Of a stretch of 29,815 nt of DNA, positions 16,403 through 22,800 are shown piece after piece. The notes beneath the pieces were generated by a model. That model saw only the letters and a list, made by a program, of their open reading frames with translations, was not told the origin of the DNA and did no database searches. Numbering within the stretch: the first letter of the stretch is position 1; every line of letters starts with the position of its first letter. Position numbers and translations under genes: made by a program. Source of the DNA: Colivicinus sp022776215. GTDB lineage: Bacteria; Bacillota_I; Bacilli_A; Erysipelotrichales; Erysipelotrichaceae. The stretch covers positions 1 to 29,815 of the forward strand of contig JALFIR010000016.1 of assembly GCA_022776215.1 (NCBI GenBank). The letters run 5' to 3'.

Positions 16403-16428
16403 TAAAAGACGCTGTGTTGCGTCTTTAT
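16403..16428 (-). terminator. Hairpin between tig and lon
   Basis: AAAGACGC (16405-16412) pairs with GCGTCTTT (16419-16426), with a 6-base loop. On the minus strand it is followed by TTATTAATAG, a weak T run, so it may be a partial terminator or processing site that lowers lon relative to tig. On the plus strand a T7 run begins 6 bases further on. Confidence 0.6.
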
Positions 16429-16437
16429 TATCTTTTT

Positions 16438-17700
16438 TTATTTCTTTAAGAAGTCAACTGCTTTTTGAAGCTTAACATCATCGATGATGTTTTCTTTTGG
16501 AACATACTTCTTAACTTCAGCTACATCCATGCCATAGCCCTTAGCCATGTCATCGTAGTGCTTTTCGATATCTTCATCGCTAGCTTCTAAGTTTTCTAAC
16601 TTAGCAACTTCTTCAAGACATAAAGTTGTCTTGATTCTAGCTGTGGCACTTTCTTCTAATTGCTTCTTGATATCTTCTCTTGTTTGACCAATGATCTTTA
16701 AGTATTGATCAAATGGAATACCTTGGTATTGAAGTCTAGCAGCTTGATCATTTAACATAGCTTCTGTTTCCTTTTCAATCATAACAGATGGAATGTTGAT
16801 TGTAGCCTCATCGCATAATGCCTTTAATAACTTTTCATCAGCCTTACGTTCTGCTTCAGCCTTCTTACCAGCTAAGATAGATTCCTTTACGTGTTCCTTG
16901 TAAGCGTCAACTGTTTCAACGTTTTCAATCTTTAATTCCTTTACAAATTCATCATCTAAAGTTGGCAACACTTTCTTCTTTATTTCATGAACTGTAACCT
17001 TGAAAACAACTGGAGCACCCTTTAATTCTTCAACATGGTAATCTTCAGGGAAAGTAACGTTGATATCCTTAGTTTCTTCTGACTTCATACCAATTACTTG
17101 TTCTTCAAAACCAGGAATGAATGAATGAGAACCAATAACTAGTTCATAGTTATCTGCCTTACCACCATCAAATGCTACTTCATCCTTGAAACCTTCAAAG
17201 TCGATAACTACTGTATCGCCATCTTCAACAGCGCCATCTTCCTTAAGCTCTAGATCACCCTTTCTTTCAAGAGTCTTATTGATTTCATTTTCAACTTCCT
17301 CATCAGTAACTGTTACTTCTTCTAATTCATAATTTAAAGCCTTGTAATCACCAAGAGTTACATCTGGTTTAACAGGACAATTGAAGACAATAGTAACACC
17401 TTCTGCACCGATTTCCTTTAAATCCATGCTAGCTTGATCGATTAAATCTACATGGTGTTCATCAAGAGCTTCTTTGAATGCTTCGTTGCTTAATTCACTA
17501 GCAGCTTCATACCAACAAGCTTCATCAGTGATATATTTCTTAGCTAAAGAAGCAGGAACTTGTCCCTTTCTAAAACCCTTAATATCTAATTTTTTTACTA
17601 ATTTGTCGAAAGCCTTCTTAGTAGCTACTTCCCACTTTTCTCCTTTGATGGCACATGTTAATTCTGCCTTGCCATCTTCAATCTTTTTATATTCAGCCAT
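16438..17700 (-). CDS. tig: Trigger factor (ribosome-bound chaperone, peptidyl-prolyl isomerase)
   Basis: 420 residues from the ATG at 17700, which has GGAGGT 5 bases upstream; an extension to 17724 lacks such a site. Binds nascent chains at the ribosome exit. Seen: N-terminal ribosome-binding domain with the signature GFRKGQVPASLAKK (about 44-57), FKBP-type domain (about 150-240, DTVVIDFEGF, GSHSFIPGFEEQVIGM) and helical C-terminal chaperone arms. First gene of the tig-lon-engB-NlpC block. Confidence 0.96.
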   Translation of the reverse strand: MAEYKKIEDGKAELTCAIKGEKWEVATKKAFDKLVKKLDIKGFRKGQVPASLAKKYITDEACWYEAASELSNEAFKEALDEHHVDLIDQASMDLKEIGAEGVTIVFNCPVKPDVTLGDYKALNYELEEVTVTDEEVENEINKTLERKGDLELKEDGAVEDGDTVVIDFEGFKDEVAFDGGKADNYELVIGSHSFIPGFEEQVIGMKSEETKDINVTFPEDYHVEELKGAPVVFKVTVHEIKKKVLPTLDDEFVKELKIENVETVDAYKEHVKESILAGKKAEAERKADEKLLKALCDEATINIPSVMIEKETEAMLNDQAARLQYQGIPFDQYLKIIGQTREDIKKQLEESATARIKTTLCLEEVAKLENLEASDEDIEKHYDDMAKGYGMDVAEVKKYVPKENIIDDVKLQKAVDFLKK

Positions 17701-17724
17701 ATTTACCTCCATAAACGCTAACAC

Positions 17725-17733
17725 ATTATATCA
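17725..17733 (-). promoter_or_regulatory. Extended -10 promoter of tig
   Basis: TGATATAAT on the minus strand (TATAAT at 17725-17730) is an extended -10. No good -35 is seen at 16-18 bases, which is acceptable for this class. It would give a leader of about 20 bases ending in the GGAGGT site. Confidence 0.6.
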
Positions 17734-17837
17734 AAGACTTGTGAATAATACTACAATAATTACTGCTAATTAACTGCAAGAGTCCATTATAAAAGCACTC
17801 TTACTAATGAAGAATGCTTCTACTGATTAATGCAAAA

Positions 17838-17939
17838 TTATTTCTTTAATTGTTCTTTCATTCTCAGATAGCCACTAAATGTATCTGCACCGAGTCCACG
17901 ATGTTTCTTGAGCATCTTTTGCCATATACAGTTAGCCTT
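17838..17939 (-). pseudogene. Remnant of a gene (33-codon tail), identity unknown
   Basis: In the 315-base gap between tig and pgi, one minus-strand frame reads as protein-like sequence (IWQKMLKKHRGLGADTFSGY then LRMKEQLKK, stop TAA at 17838-17840). It is cut off upstream by a TAG and has no ribosome site. The composition (basic helix, Gly-rich turn, helical end) looks like the C-terminus of a lost gene rather than random DNA. I cannot name the family. An internal ATG would give only 25 residues. Confidence 0.35.
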
Positions 17940-17967
17940 CTAACATTGTGCATTAACATTGGACAGA

Positions 17968-17993
17968 ACATTAGACATCACCTTGTCTAATGT
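17968..17993. repeat. 9-bp perfect inverted repeat downstream of pgi
   Basis: ACATTAGAC (17968-17976) pairs with GTCTAATGT (17985-17993), loop of 8. It lies just beyond the pgi terminator, on the side of the gene remnant. No T run follows in the minus direction. Confidence 0.5.
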
Positions 17994-17995
17994 AT

Positions 17996-18024
17996 AAAAA
18001 ATTAGAAGATGACTTCTAATTTTT
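17996..18024. terminator. Terminator overlapping the pgi stop codon
   Basis: About 12-13 bp of stem (17996-18008 with 18013-18024) with a 4-base loop. The minus strand reads CTTCTAATTTTTTATA, a good T run. The upstream arm contains the pgi stop codon (TAG at 18016-18018), so ribosomes finishing pgi would sit on the hairpin. Confidence 0.8.
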
Positions 18025-19290
18025 TCCTAATAGTTTAAACATTTCCTTCTTATATACTTCTACACCTGGTTGATTGAATGGGTTAACACCAAGTAAGTAA
18101 CAGCTCATTCCACATGCCTTGAAGAAGAAGTAGATCATATAACCAAAGGCCTTAGCGCTGTTGTCTTCTAGATGAACTAGGATGTTTGGTACATTACCAT
18201 TATCACTATGTGCCTTTAAAGTACCCTTCATTGCCATTTCATTAACCCAAGATACTTGCTTACCAGTTAGGTAGTTCATGTTGTCAAGGTTTTCTTCATC
18301 ACTTGGGAAAGTAATATCTTCTGGCATATTATCAATTAAGAATAATGTTTCATATAATACTTTGCTACCCTCTTGAATGAATTGGCCAAGTGAGTGCAAG
18401 TCAGTTGAGAAACAAGCAGATGTTGGAAGTAAACCCTTACCATCTTTACCCTCTGATTCACCGAATAGTTGTTTCCACCATTCAGCAACCATTGTTAGTT
18501 GTAAGTTATATGTTACAAACATTTCACTCTTATAGCCTTGGTTTTCAAGGATTCTTCTAGCTACTGCATACTTATAAGCGTCATTTTCTAATAAGTTGTC
18601 ACTAGAATAGTCGTTATAAGCCATCTTAGCACCTTCCATAAGGGCTTTGATGTCAACACCTGCTAATGCTAATGGAAGAAGTCCAACTGCTGTAAAGACA
18701 CTGAAACGACCGCCGATATCATCTGGTACTACGAATTCTTCATAGCCTTCTTTGTCAGCTAATTCTTTTAATGTGCCCTTGTGCTTATCAGTAGTAGCGA
18801 TAATACGTTCCTTAGCTTCTTCTTTACCATATTTATTTTCAATATATTGTTTAAAGATTCTAAATGATACTGAAGTTTCAGTTGTTGTACCTGACTTTGA
18901 AATAACATTTAATACTACATCTTTTCCTTCGATGTGCTTTAATACTTGAGACAAGTAAGTATTAGAGAATGTATTACCAATAAAGATTACTTCAGGTCCT
19001 TCTTCTGGATATAGACCTCTAATCATTTCATTAGCAGCTCTAGCACCTAAGTATGATCCACCAATACCGCATACTAGTAATACGTCAAATTTGCCTTTTA
19101 GTTTTTCACTTACTTTAAGGATTCTATCAAATTCCTCTTTGTCATAAGTGTTCGGCCATTCTACCCAACCTACAAAGTCATTGCCCTTGCCAGTCTTTTC
19201 ATGTAACCACTTGTGTGCTTCACTGACTTGGTCTTGGTAACTAATAATTTCTTCGTTTAATTTTGCATAAGATAAATCTAATTTAAGCAT
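18016..19290 (-). CDS. pgi: Glucose-6-phosphate isomerase
   Basis: 424 residues, the short form usual in Firmicutes. Interconverts glucose-6-phosphate and fructose-6-phosphate in glycolysis. Seen: VCGIGGSYLGARAA and VISKSGTTTETSVSFR (sugar-phosphate SIS motifs), DDIGGRFSVFTAVGLLPLA (active-site signature), and the C-terminal GVNPFNQPGVEVYKKEMFKLLG. The ATG has AGAGGGA 5-6 bases upstream and overlaps the S1-domain gene by 8 bases, so both are on one transcript. Confidence 0.97.
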   Translation of the reverse strand: MLKLDLSYAKLNEEIISYQDQVSEAHKWLHEKTGKGNDFVGWVEWPNTYDKEEFDRILKVSEKLKGKFDVLLVCGIGGSYLGARAANEMIRGLYPEEGPEVIFIGNTFSNTYLSQVLKHIEGKDVVLNVISKSGTTTETSVSFRIFKQYIENKYGKEEAKERIIATTDKHKGTLKELADKEGYEEFVVPDDIGGRFSVFTAVGLLPLALAGVDIKALMEGAKMAYNDYSSDNLLENDAYKYAVARRILENQGYKSEMFVTYNLQLTMVAEWWKQLFGESEGKDGKGLLPTSACFSTDLHSLGQFIQEGSKVLYETLFLIDNMPEDITFPSDEENLDNMNYLTGKQVSWVNEMAMKGTLKAHSDNGNVPNILVHLEDNSAKAFGYMIYFFFKACGMSCYLLGVNPFNQPGVEVYKKEMFKLLGKN

Positions 19291-19648
19291 TTTTATCCCT
19301 CTCTATCCATTCTTTCATGGCTTTATCTAATGAAGCAAAGCCTATTTTCTTTTCAGGCATTCCTTCAAAATGAACTTTTCTAATGTATTTACGAGTATTT
19401 TGTTCAAGTGCCTTAAAAGATAAACGTAGTTGTTTGTGCTCATAGTCAATGTCTATTACTTTAAGCATGCAATAGTCATCAATATTGACAAAATGACTTA
19501 CGTTTCTTACAAAACCGTTTGATAGTTCTGATATATGAATTAGACCACTAACACCATCATCAAAGCTTACAAAAGCTCCATATGGCTTAATACCAGTGAT
19601 TTTTCCATATACAGTCATTCCTACTTTATACTGGTTAATACTGTTCAT
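19283..19648 (-). CDS. S1 RNA-binding domain protein (YugI/CvfD type)
   Basis: 121 residues. One S1 domain fills about residues 5-80 (VGMTVYGKITGIKPYGAFVSFDDGVSGLIHISELSNGFV, then KVIDIDYEHKQLRLSFKALEQ), followed by a short basic/acidic tail. Small S1 proteins of this kind bind RNA or ribosomes and act in stress and virulence control in Firmicutes. The ATG at 19648 has no Shine-Dalgarno. A perfect TATAAT ends 9 bases upstream, so the mRNA is probably leaderless or nearly so. An internal ATG at residue 11 would break the S1 fold and is unlikely. Confidence 0.88.
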   Translation of the reverse strand: MNSINQYKVGMTVYGKITGIKPYGAFVSFDDGVSGLIHISELSNGFVRNVSHFVNIDDYCMLKVIDIDYEHKQLRLSFKALEQNTRKYIRKVHFEGMPEKKIGFASLDKAMKEWIERDKNA

Positions 19649-19657
19649 ATAACAAGC

Positions 19658-19682
19658 ATTATACTACAATTTGATATATAAT
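19658..19682. promoter_or_regulatory. Divergent -10 elements for the S1 gene and the NifU-like gene
   Basis: Minus strand: TATAAT at 19658-19663, 9 bases before the S1 gene ATG. Plus strand: TATAAT at 19677-19682, 16 bases before the NifU-like ATG. The boxes lie within 25 bp of each other, so the two promoters face away from a shared, very short region and are likely to compete. No strong -35 is seen for either. Confidence 0.55.
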
Positions 19683-19698
19683 AATTTAGGTGATTTTT

Positions 19699-19959
19699 AT
19701 GGAAAAAGAAGAAAAAGAAAAACTTGTTATTAAAACTATTGATAAGATAAAGCCTTATTTGCAGGCTGATGGTGGCGATGTTGAATTCTCAAGACTTGAG
19801 GATGATATCGTTTATGTTAAAGTACATGGTGCATGTATTGGTTGTGGTGCTTTAGAGATGACTCTTAAGGATGGTGTTGCAGCCTTGATACTAGATGAAG
19901 TACCTGGTATTAAAGATGTAAGGCTTGATGAAAGTCAAAGTGATTTACAAATTTTCTAA
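19699..19959 (+). CDS. NifU-like C-terminal domain Fe-S scaffold protein
   Basis: 86 residues from the ATG at 19699 (AGGTGA upstream; a GTG at 19690 is in frame but inside that site). The NifU C-terminal fold is shown by KIKPYLQADGGDVEFSRLEDDIVYVKVHGACIGCGALEMTLKDGV. C46 and C49 (CIGC) bind the cluster. Such stand-alone proteins (YutI type) carry or transfer Fe-S clusters. No suf or isc genes are nearby. It is a monocistronic unit with its own terminator. Confidence 0.92.
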   Translation: MEKEEKEKLVIKTIDKIKPYLQADGGDVEFSRLEDDIVYVKVHGACIGCGALEMTLKDGVAALILDEVPGIKDVRLDESQSDLQIF

Positions 19960-19963
19960 TTTT

Positions 19964-19994
19964 ATAAAGAAGCAGGAGTTCTGCTTCTTTATTT
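19964..19994. terminator. Bidirectional terminator between the NifU-like gene and the convergent unknown gene
   Basis: 12-bp perfect stem (19964-19975 with 19981-19992), 5-base loop, then TTTTAC on the plus strand. It lies against the stop of the minus-strand gene at 19994. Confidence 0.85.
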
Positions 19995-20293
19995 TACAAG
20001 CAAATCGTAAAGACAATATTGCCTTTCAAAATGTTCTTGTTTTTATGATATTCTAATATCGAATTTACCAAAATATTGGGATTACTGAAATAATTACTAA
20101 CAAAATCATAAGATTTTACATTCGACATATGAAGAATCGTCTTACAAAAATCACTTGGTGAAAGTTTAAGACCATTAAATTGTTTGTACTTTCCTTCATT
20201 AAAAACCAAAAGTTCATTATCTACGAAAATATCAATAATAGCAGATTCTGCTGCACCTTCACAAATACAAGCTACATATTTCGCTAATTTCAT
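19994..20293 (-). CDS. Short unknown protein, possibly a truncated TOPRIM-like family member
   Basis: 99 residues. The N-terminus KYVACICEGAAESAIIDIFVDNELLVF resembles a family of about 200-residue proteins in Firmicutes that begin with an ICEG-A-E-AI motif, reminiscent of TOPRIM-type acidic motifs. I recall the pattern only loosely. This copy stops at 19994 right against the NifU terminator, so the C-terminal half may be missing. The ATG has TGAGGA upstream. Its promoter region is only 47 bases, bounded by the IS1595-like element. Function unknown. Confidence 0.5.
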   Translation of the reverse strand: MKLAKYVACICEGAAESAIIDIFVDNELLVFNEGKYKQFNGLKLSPSDFCKTILHMSNVKSYDFVSNYFSNPNILVNSILEYHKNKNILKGNIVFTICL

Positions 20294-20340
20294 AGTAACT
20301 ATTCCTCATAATTAATATAACTAGATAGTTTCTTTTTTAA

Positions 20341-20369
20341 TCATACCATTAAAGCAAATCGCGGATGAA
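20341..20369 (+). repeat. Left 29-bp terminal inverted repeat
   Basis: Exact reverse complement of 21518-21546 across all 29 bases. Similarity stops sharply after position 20369. Confidence 0.9.
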
Positions 20370-20395
20370 GAGGCTAGATTTTAAGCCTCTTTTTG
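20367..20395 (+). terminator. Hairpin with T run at the left end of the IS
   Basis: AGAGGCT pairs with AGCCTCT-type sequence (about 20369-20376 with 20382-20389), followed by TTTTT on the plus strand. It would block transcription entering the element antisense to the transposase. It overlaps the transposase stop codon (20381-20383). Confidence 0.6.
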
Positions 20396-21379
20396 ACTAC
20401 TTATTATCATTTTCAGTAATTTAATCGTTACTTCATATAAATCATTTTCTATATTCTTCTCGTTTTCTATAAAGATAAACAAATTAATATAGTCTTGAAG
20501 TATGTCCTTTTTGAATCCTCTATGTTTGTTAAGAAAATGTTTTAATTGTCCACATAGATTATCAATCGGTTCTAAATTTTCATAAGCTTCTTCAGTATTA
20601 GATTTATATGTTATTCTTTTAAGATTCAATTGATTAGCTGTGTATACCAATGAATTATCTATATCACTTATCAATAAACTACCTGGAGTAATGTGTTTTT
20701 TACATACTTCATAATTAACAAGTCTTTGCGGCCTTCCATGATTTGTAGCATGGGCAAAAGATAATTTTTGATCAGTAGCTATCAATATACATATTTTGTT
20801 TCTTGAAATCCCTCTATACTTTTGTTTTACTTTTCTTATCTTTCCAATTTCTTCTTTATATTCAATCTTTGATGCGTCTTCATGGACAAATGTTTCATCT
20901 ATGAAAATTGTTTTATCTAATAAGATATTATCTTGATAACTATTCAAAGCTTTAAATATCTTTTTCATCCAAGAAGAACCGGTAACAGCAGATATTTTAG
21001 CAGTCATGCACGCAGCTTTAACTGAAGTACCATTTAGAATACATTCTAAAAAAGCGTACCAAGCTTTAATGTTGATTTTACTTGAAAAGAACAAGGTGTT
21101 TTCAAGTATATTAAAGTTTTTGCCACAGTCTTTACATTTATATCTTTGTGTACCATTTTTATCTTTTCCATTCTTTAAAACTTTAATTGAACGACAACTA
21201 GGACATTCCAGTTTTCTTTCCTTAGTTACTAATCTTTCAAATGATAAAAAGTCATGTTCATGATAAGAATTGTAATCATCTAGAATTCTAGATAATATTT
21301 ACATTTCAAAATCATCTTCACTGTCTTTTAAAAGTGAAGCTAACTTCCTATAAGAGGAATTTTTGGTCTGGCGGTTCAT
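20381..21379 (-). pseudogene. IS1595-like DDE transposase with an in-frame TAA at codon 27
   Basis: From the ATG at 21379 the frame gives MNRQTKNSSYRKLASLLKDS..., meets TAA at 21299-21301, then continues open in the same frame for 305 codons to 20381 (332 residues if read through). After the stop: a zinc ribbon C-P-S-C...C-K-D-C (about residues 47-75), a helix-turn-helix region (IKAWYAFLECILNGTSVKAACMTAKISAVTGSSWMKKIF), and the catalytic core with first acidic residue in TIFIDETF, second in LISDIDNS, and LKHFLNKHRGFKKDILQDYINLF at the end. No ATG or ribosome site suits a start between the stop and the zinc ribbon. It is either inactivated by one nonsense mutation or read by recoding. A start at the later TTG (21094) would remove the zinc ribbon. 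Confidence 0.75.
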
Positions 21380-21481
21380 AAATTCCTAGTATCTTTAAGC
21401 AATAACTCAGCTAGTTATAGTCGCCAGACCAAGACCGAAAGGACTGAGTTACTGCTTAAAAACATCCTTTCTTAGTCTGGC
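21363..21481 (-). other. Structured leader of the IS transposase with interleaved and alternative stems
   Basis: 11-base TTGGTCTGGCG (21363-21373) is exactly complementary to 21422-21432. A 17-base arm (21394-21410) matches 21444-21460 with one mismatch. The two pairs interleave, so they can form a pseudoknot or exclude each other. A third segment, GTCTGGC (21475-21481), can also pair with 21423-21429. The transposase ATG (21377-21379) lies directly beside the 21363-21373 arm, which covers codons 3-6. The layout is that of a switch on transposase translation. No known RNA family is recognised. Confidence 0.6.
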
Positions 21482-21517
21482 TCTATTATTATATTTGTTT
21501 TTGGTTAATTTTATCTA

Positions 21518-21546
21518 TTCATCCGCGATTTGCTTTAATGGTATGA
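21518..21546 (-). repeat. Right 29-bp terminal inverted repeat
   Basis: Exact reverse complement of 20341-20369. The transposase leader begins just inside it. Confidence 0.9.
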
Positions 21547-21550
21547 AAAG

Positions 21551-21582
21551 AAAAACCACAGACATTAAAATCTGTGGTTTTT
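21551..21582. terminator. Terminator of the lipoprotein gene
   Basis: 12-bp perfect stem (21551-21562 with 21571-21582), 8-base loop. T runs are present on both strands. It lies 9 bases after the lipoprotein stop and 4 bases outside the IS end. Confidence 0.9.
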
Positions 21583-21591
21583 AAATTGTTT

Positions 21592-22248
21592 TTAGTTAGA
21601 TTCGTAGAATTCTTCGAAGATATCGCTAAAAGTAAGATAACCATCTACACGGTGATATGCATATTTGTTAGTTTCTCCATCTATAGTGATTTCAATGTAT
21701 TCTCTATCTTGTATGATGATTGATTTATTATCACCTTTAATTTCAAAATCAAATGGAATACAGCCTGCACCAGCAACAGGGATAAAATCTTTATAAATCT
21801 TGATATCAGACCATTTTGACAACAATTCTTTTGCGCCGTCATCATAGATGCTAATAAGGTAGTCATTATTATCGTATTGGACAAGAATCTCATTAACATC
21901 AAAGTCGATAAGATCATTCAAAGTAATCTCATCTTCGTAGAAGCCACTTGCCGGTTCTATTGAGACTAAATGATAGACATTATATTTTTTACCTGTTAAA
22001 TCTTCTTTTTCTTCTGCATAGAATTTAATTTTAACGATGTCACCAATTTTGTATCCTTCTATAAGACTTTTATCATCTAATTCAAAATCATAGCTTCCTA
22101 ATTTATCAGAAGGACTAACATAAAGAAGATTGTCTTGTAAAACTACTACTTCACCAACTTTTTCAATTGTTGGAACACTATTTGTGTTTTGACATCCACC
22201 TAGTAAACACAAAACAATTAGAATTAAAAATGTCTTTACTTTTTTCAT
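21592..22248 (-). CDS. Lipoprotein of unknown function
   Basis: 218 residues from the ATG at 22248, which has GGGAGA 5-6 bases upstream (a TTG at 22263 lies above that site). A type II signal peptide (KKVKTFLILIVLCLLGGC, lipobox L16-G17-G18-C19) predicts a protein anchored on the outer face of the membrane. The mature part is acidic and beta-rich (VVVLQDNLLYVSPSDKLGSYDFELDD, YKIGDIVKIKFYAEEKEDLTGKKYNVYHLVSIEPA), reminiscent of small OB-like domains found in Firmicutes lipoproteins. I see no catalytic motif. It is a single gene with its own terminator. Confidence 0.8.
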   Translation of the reverse strand: MKKVKTFLILIVLCLLGGCQNTNSVPTIEKVGEVVVLQDNLLYVSPSDKLGSYDFELDDKSLIEGYKIGDIVKIKFYAEEKEDLTGKKYNVYHLVSIEPASGFYEDEITLNDLIDFDVNEILVQYDNNDYLISIYDDGAKELLSKWSDIKIYKDFIPVAGAGCIPFDFEIKGDNKSIIIQDREYIEITIDGETNKYAYHRVDGYLTFSDIFEEFYESN

Positions 22249-22331
22249 AAAGTCTCCCTTCAAATTATGTTTTTCTATCTACACTTATATTTTATCAAAA
22301 CTATTATGAAAAAAAGTAAATCTTGGTGCCG

Positions 22332-22391
22332 ATTCCTGTTGTCGGCACTATATTTTAAACAAGCAGAGATTCAGCGGTAATTCCTGTTGTC
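22332..22391 (+). repeat. Two partial copies of the tRNA-Thr 3' end on the opposite strand
   Basis: ATTCCTGTTGTCGGCAC at 22332-22348 is identical to 17 bases of the tRNA-Thr 3' part (T arm plus acceptor), in inverted orientation relative to the gene at 22443-22459. The first 12 of these bases recur at 22380-22391. The first copy is also part of a local hairpin, GTGCCGA/TCGGCAC (22327-22333 with 22342-22348). The stretch 22264-22400 has no gene. Confidence 0.75.
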
Positions 22392-22402
22392 AATCTATAT
22401 GA

Positions 22403-22429
22403 ATTAAAAAAACATCCTTTCGGATGTTT
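22403..22429 (-). terminator. Terminator of the tRNA-Val/tRNA-Thr operon
   Basis: 8-bp stem (22410-22417 with 22422-22429) closed by a 4-base loop, GAAA in the transcript, followed by TTTTT on the minus strand. Confidence 0.88.
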
Positions 22430-22440
22430 AACTTGCTAAC

Positions 22441-22516
22441 TGGTGCCGACAACAGGAATTGAACCCGTAACCTACTGATTACAAATCAGTTGCTCTACCA
22501 ATTGAGCTATGTCGGC
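22441..22516 (-). tRNA. tRNA-Thr (anticodon UGU)
   Basis: 76 bases with encoded CCA. Acceptor GCCGACA/TGTCGGC, D arm GCTC/GAGC, anticodon stem ACTGA/TCAGT with loop TTTGTAA (anticodon TGT), T arm ACGGG/CCTGT. All arms pair. Confidence 0.96.
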
Positions 22517-22524
22517 AAAATAAA

Positions 22525-22600
22525 TGGTGGAGGTTAACGGGCTCGAACCGCTGACCCTCTGCTTGTAAGGCAGATGCTCTCCCAACTGAGCTAAACCTCC
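22525..22600 (-). tRNA. tRNA-Val (anticodon UAC)
   Basis: 76 bases with encoded CCA. Acceptor GGAGGTT/AACCTCC, D arm GCTC/GAGC, anticodon stem TCTGC/GCAGA with loop CTTACAA (anticodon TAC), T arm AGCGG/CCGTT. It precedes tRNA-Thr by 8 bases on the same transcript. Its UAC anticodon matches the GTA specifier proposed for the valS T-box. Confidence 0.96.
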
Positions 22601-22611
22601 AGCGCCTATTA

Positions 22612-22641
22612 ACTATACCATGTATTTTTATACCCTGTCAA
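22612..22641 (-). promoter_or_regulatory. Promoter of the tRNA operon
   Basis: TTGACA (22636-22641) and TATAGT (22612-22617) with an 18-base spacer, placed 11 bases upstream of tRNA-Val. A-rich and T-rich tracts with two TTTTAAAAAC repeats lie upstream (22647-22675) and could act as an UP element. Confidence 0.75.
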
Positions 22642-22765
22642 CAAATTTTAAAAACTTTTTTTAAAAACTTTTTCCAAATCTTCAAAAAGTGCCAAAAATG
22701 GGGCGTTCTACGCAATAAAAAAATTAGATATTTTTTGAATAATCTTTTTTTAACTAGAAAATGAT

Positions 22766-22800
22766 TATAAAAAAGAGTGATTTTAAATTAAAATCACCCT
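22766..22800 (-). terminator. Terminator of the TraB-family gene
   Basis: Stem of about 13 bp (22774-22786 region with 22788-22800, including one G-U pair) overlapping the stop codon, then TTTTTTATAATC on the minus strand. Confidence 0.85.

Larger units (their letters stand above)
20341..21546 (-). mobile_element. IS1595-like insertion sequence (1206 bp)
   Basis: The element is bounded by perfect 29-bp inverted repeats (20341-20369 and 21518-21546; outer sequence TCATACCATTAAAGC). It contains one transposase frame on the minus strand, a terminator at the left end and a structured leader at the right end. The 8 bases outside each end differ (TTTTTTAA on the left, AAAGAAAA on the right), so no target duplication is visible. 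That suggests an old insertion or later rearrangement. The family call rests on the transposase and is moderate. Confidence 0.75.

Noticed and set aside
20381..21094. Transposase starting at the TTG at 21094
   Set aside because: The same frame continues upstream through a zinc ribbon to an ATG at 21379, interrupted only by one TAA. The TTG has no ribosome site.
22332..22459. attL/attR of an integrated element at tRNA-Thr
   Set aside because: The copies are inverted relative to the tRNA end and only about 100 bases away, with no integrase in the window.
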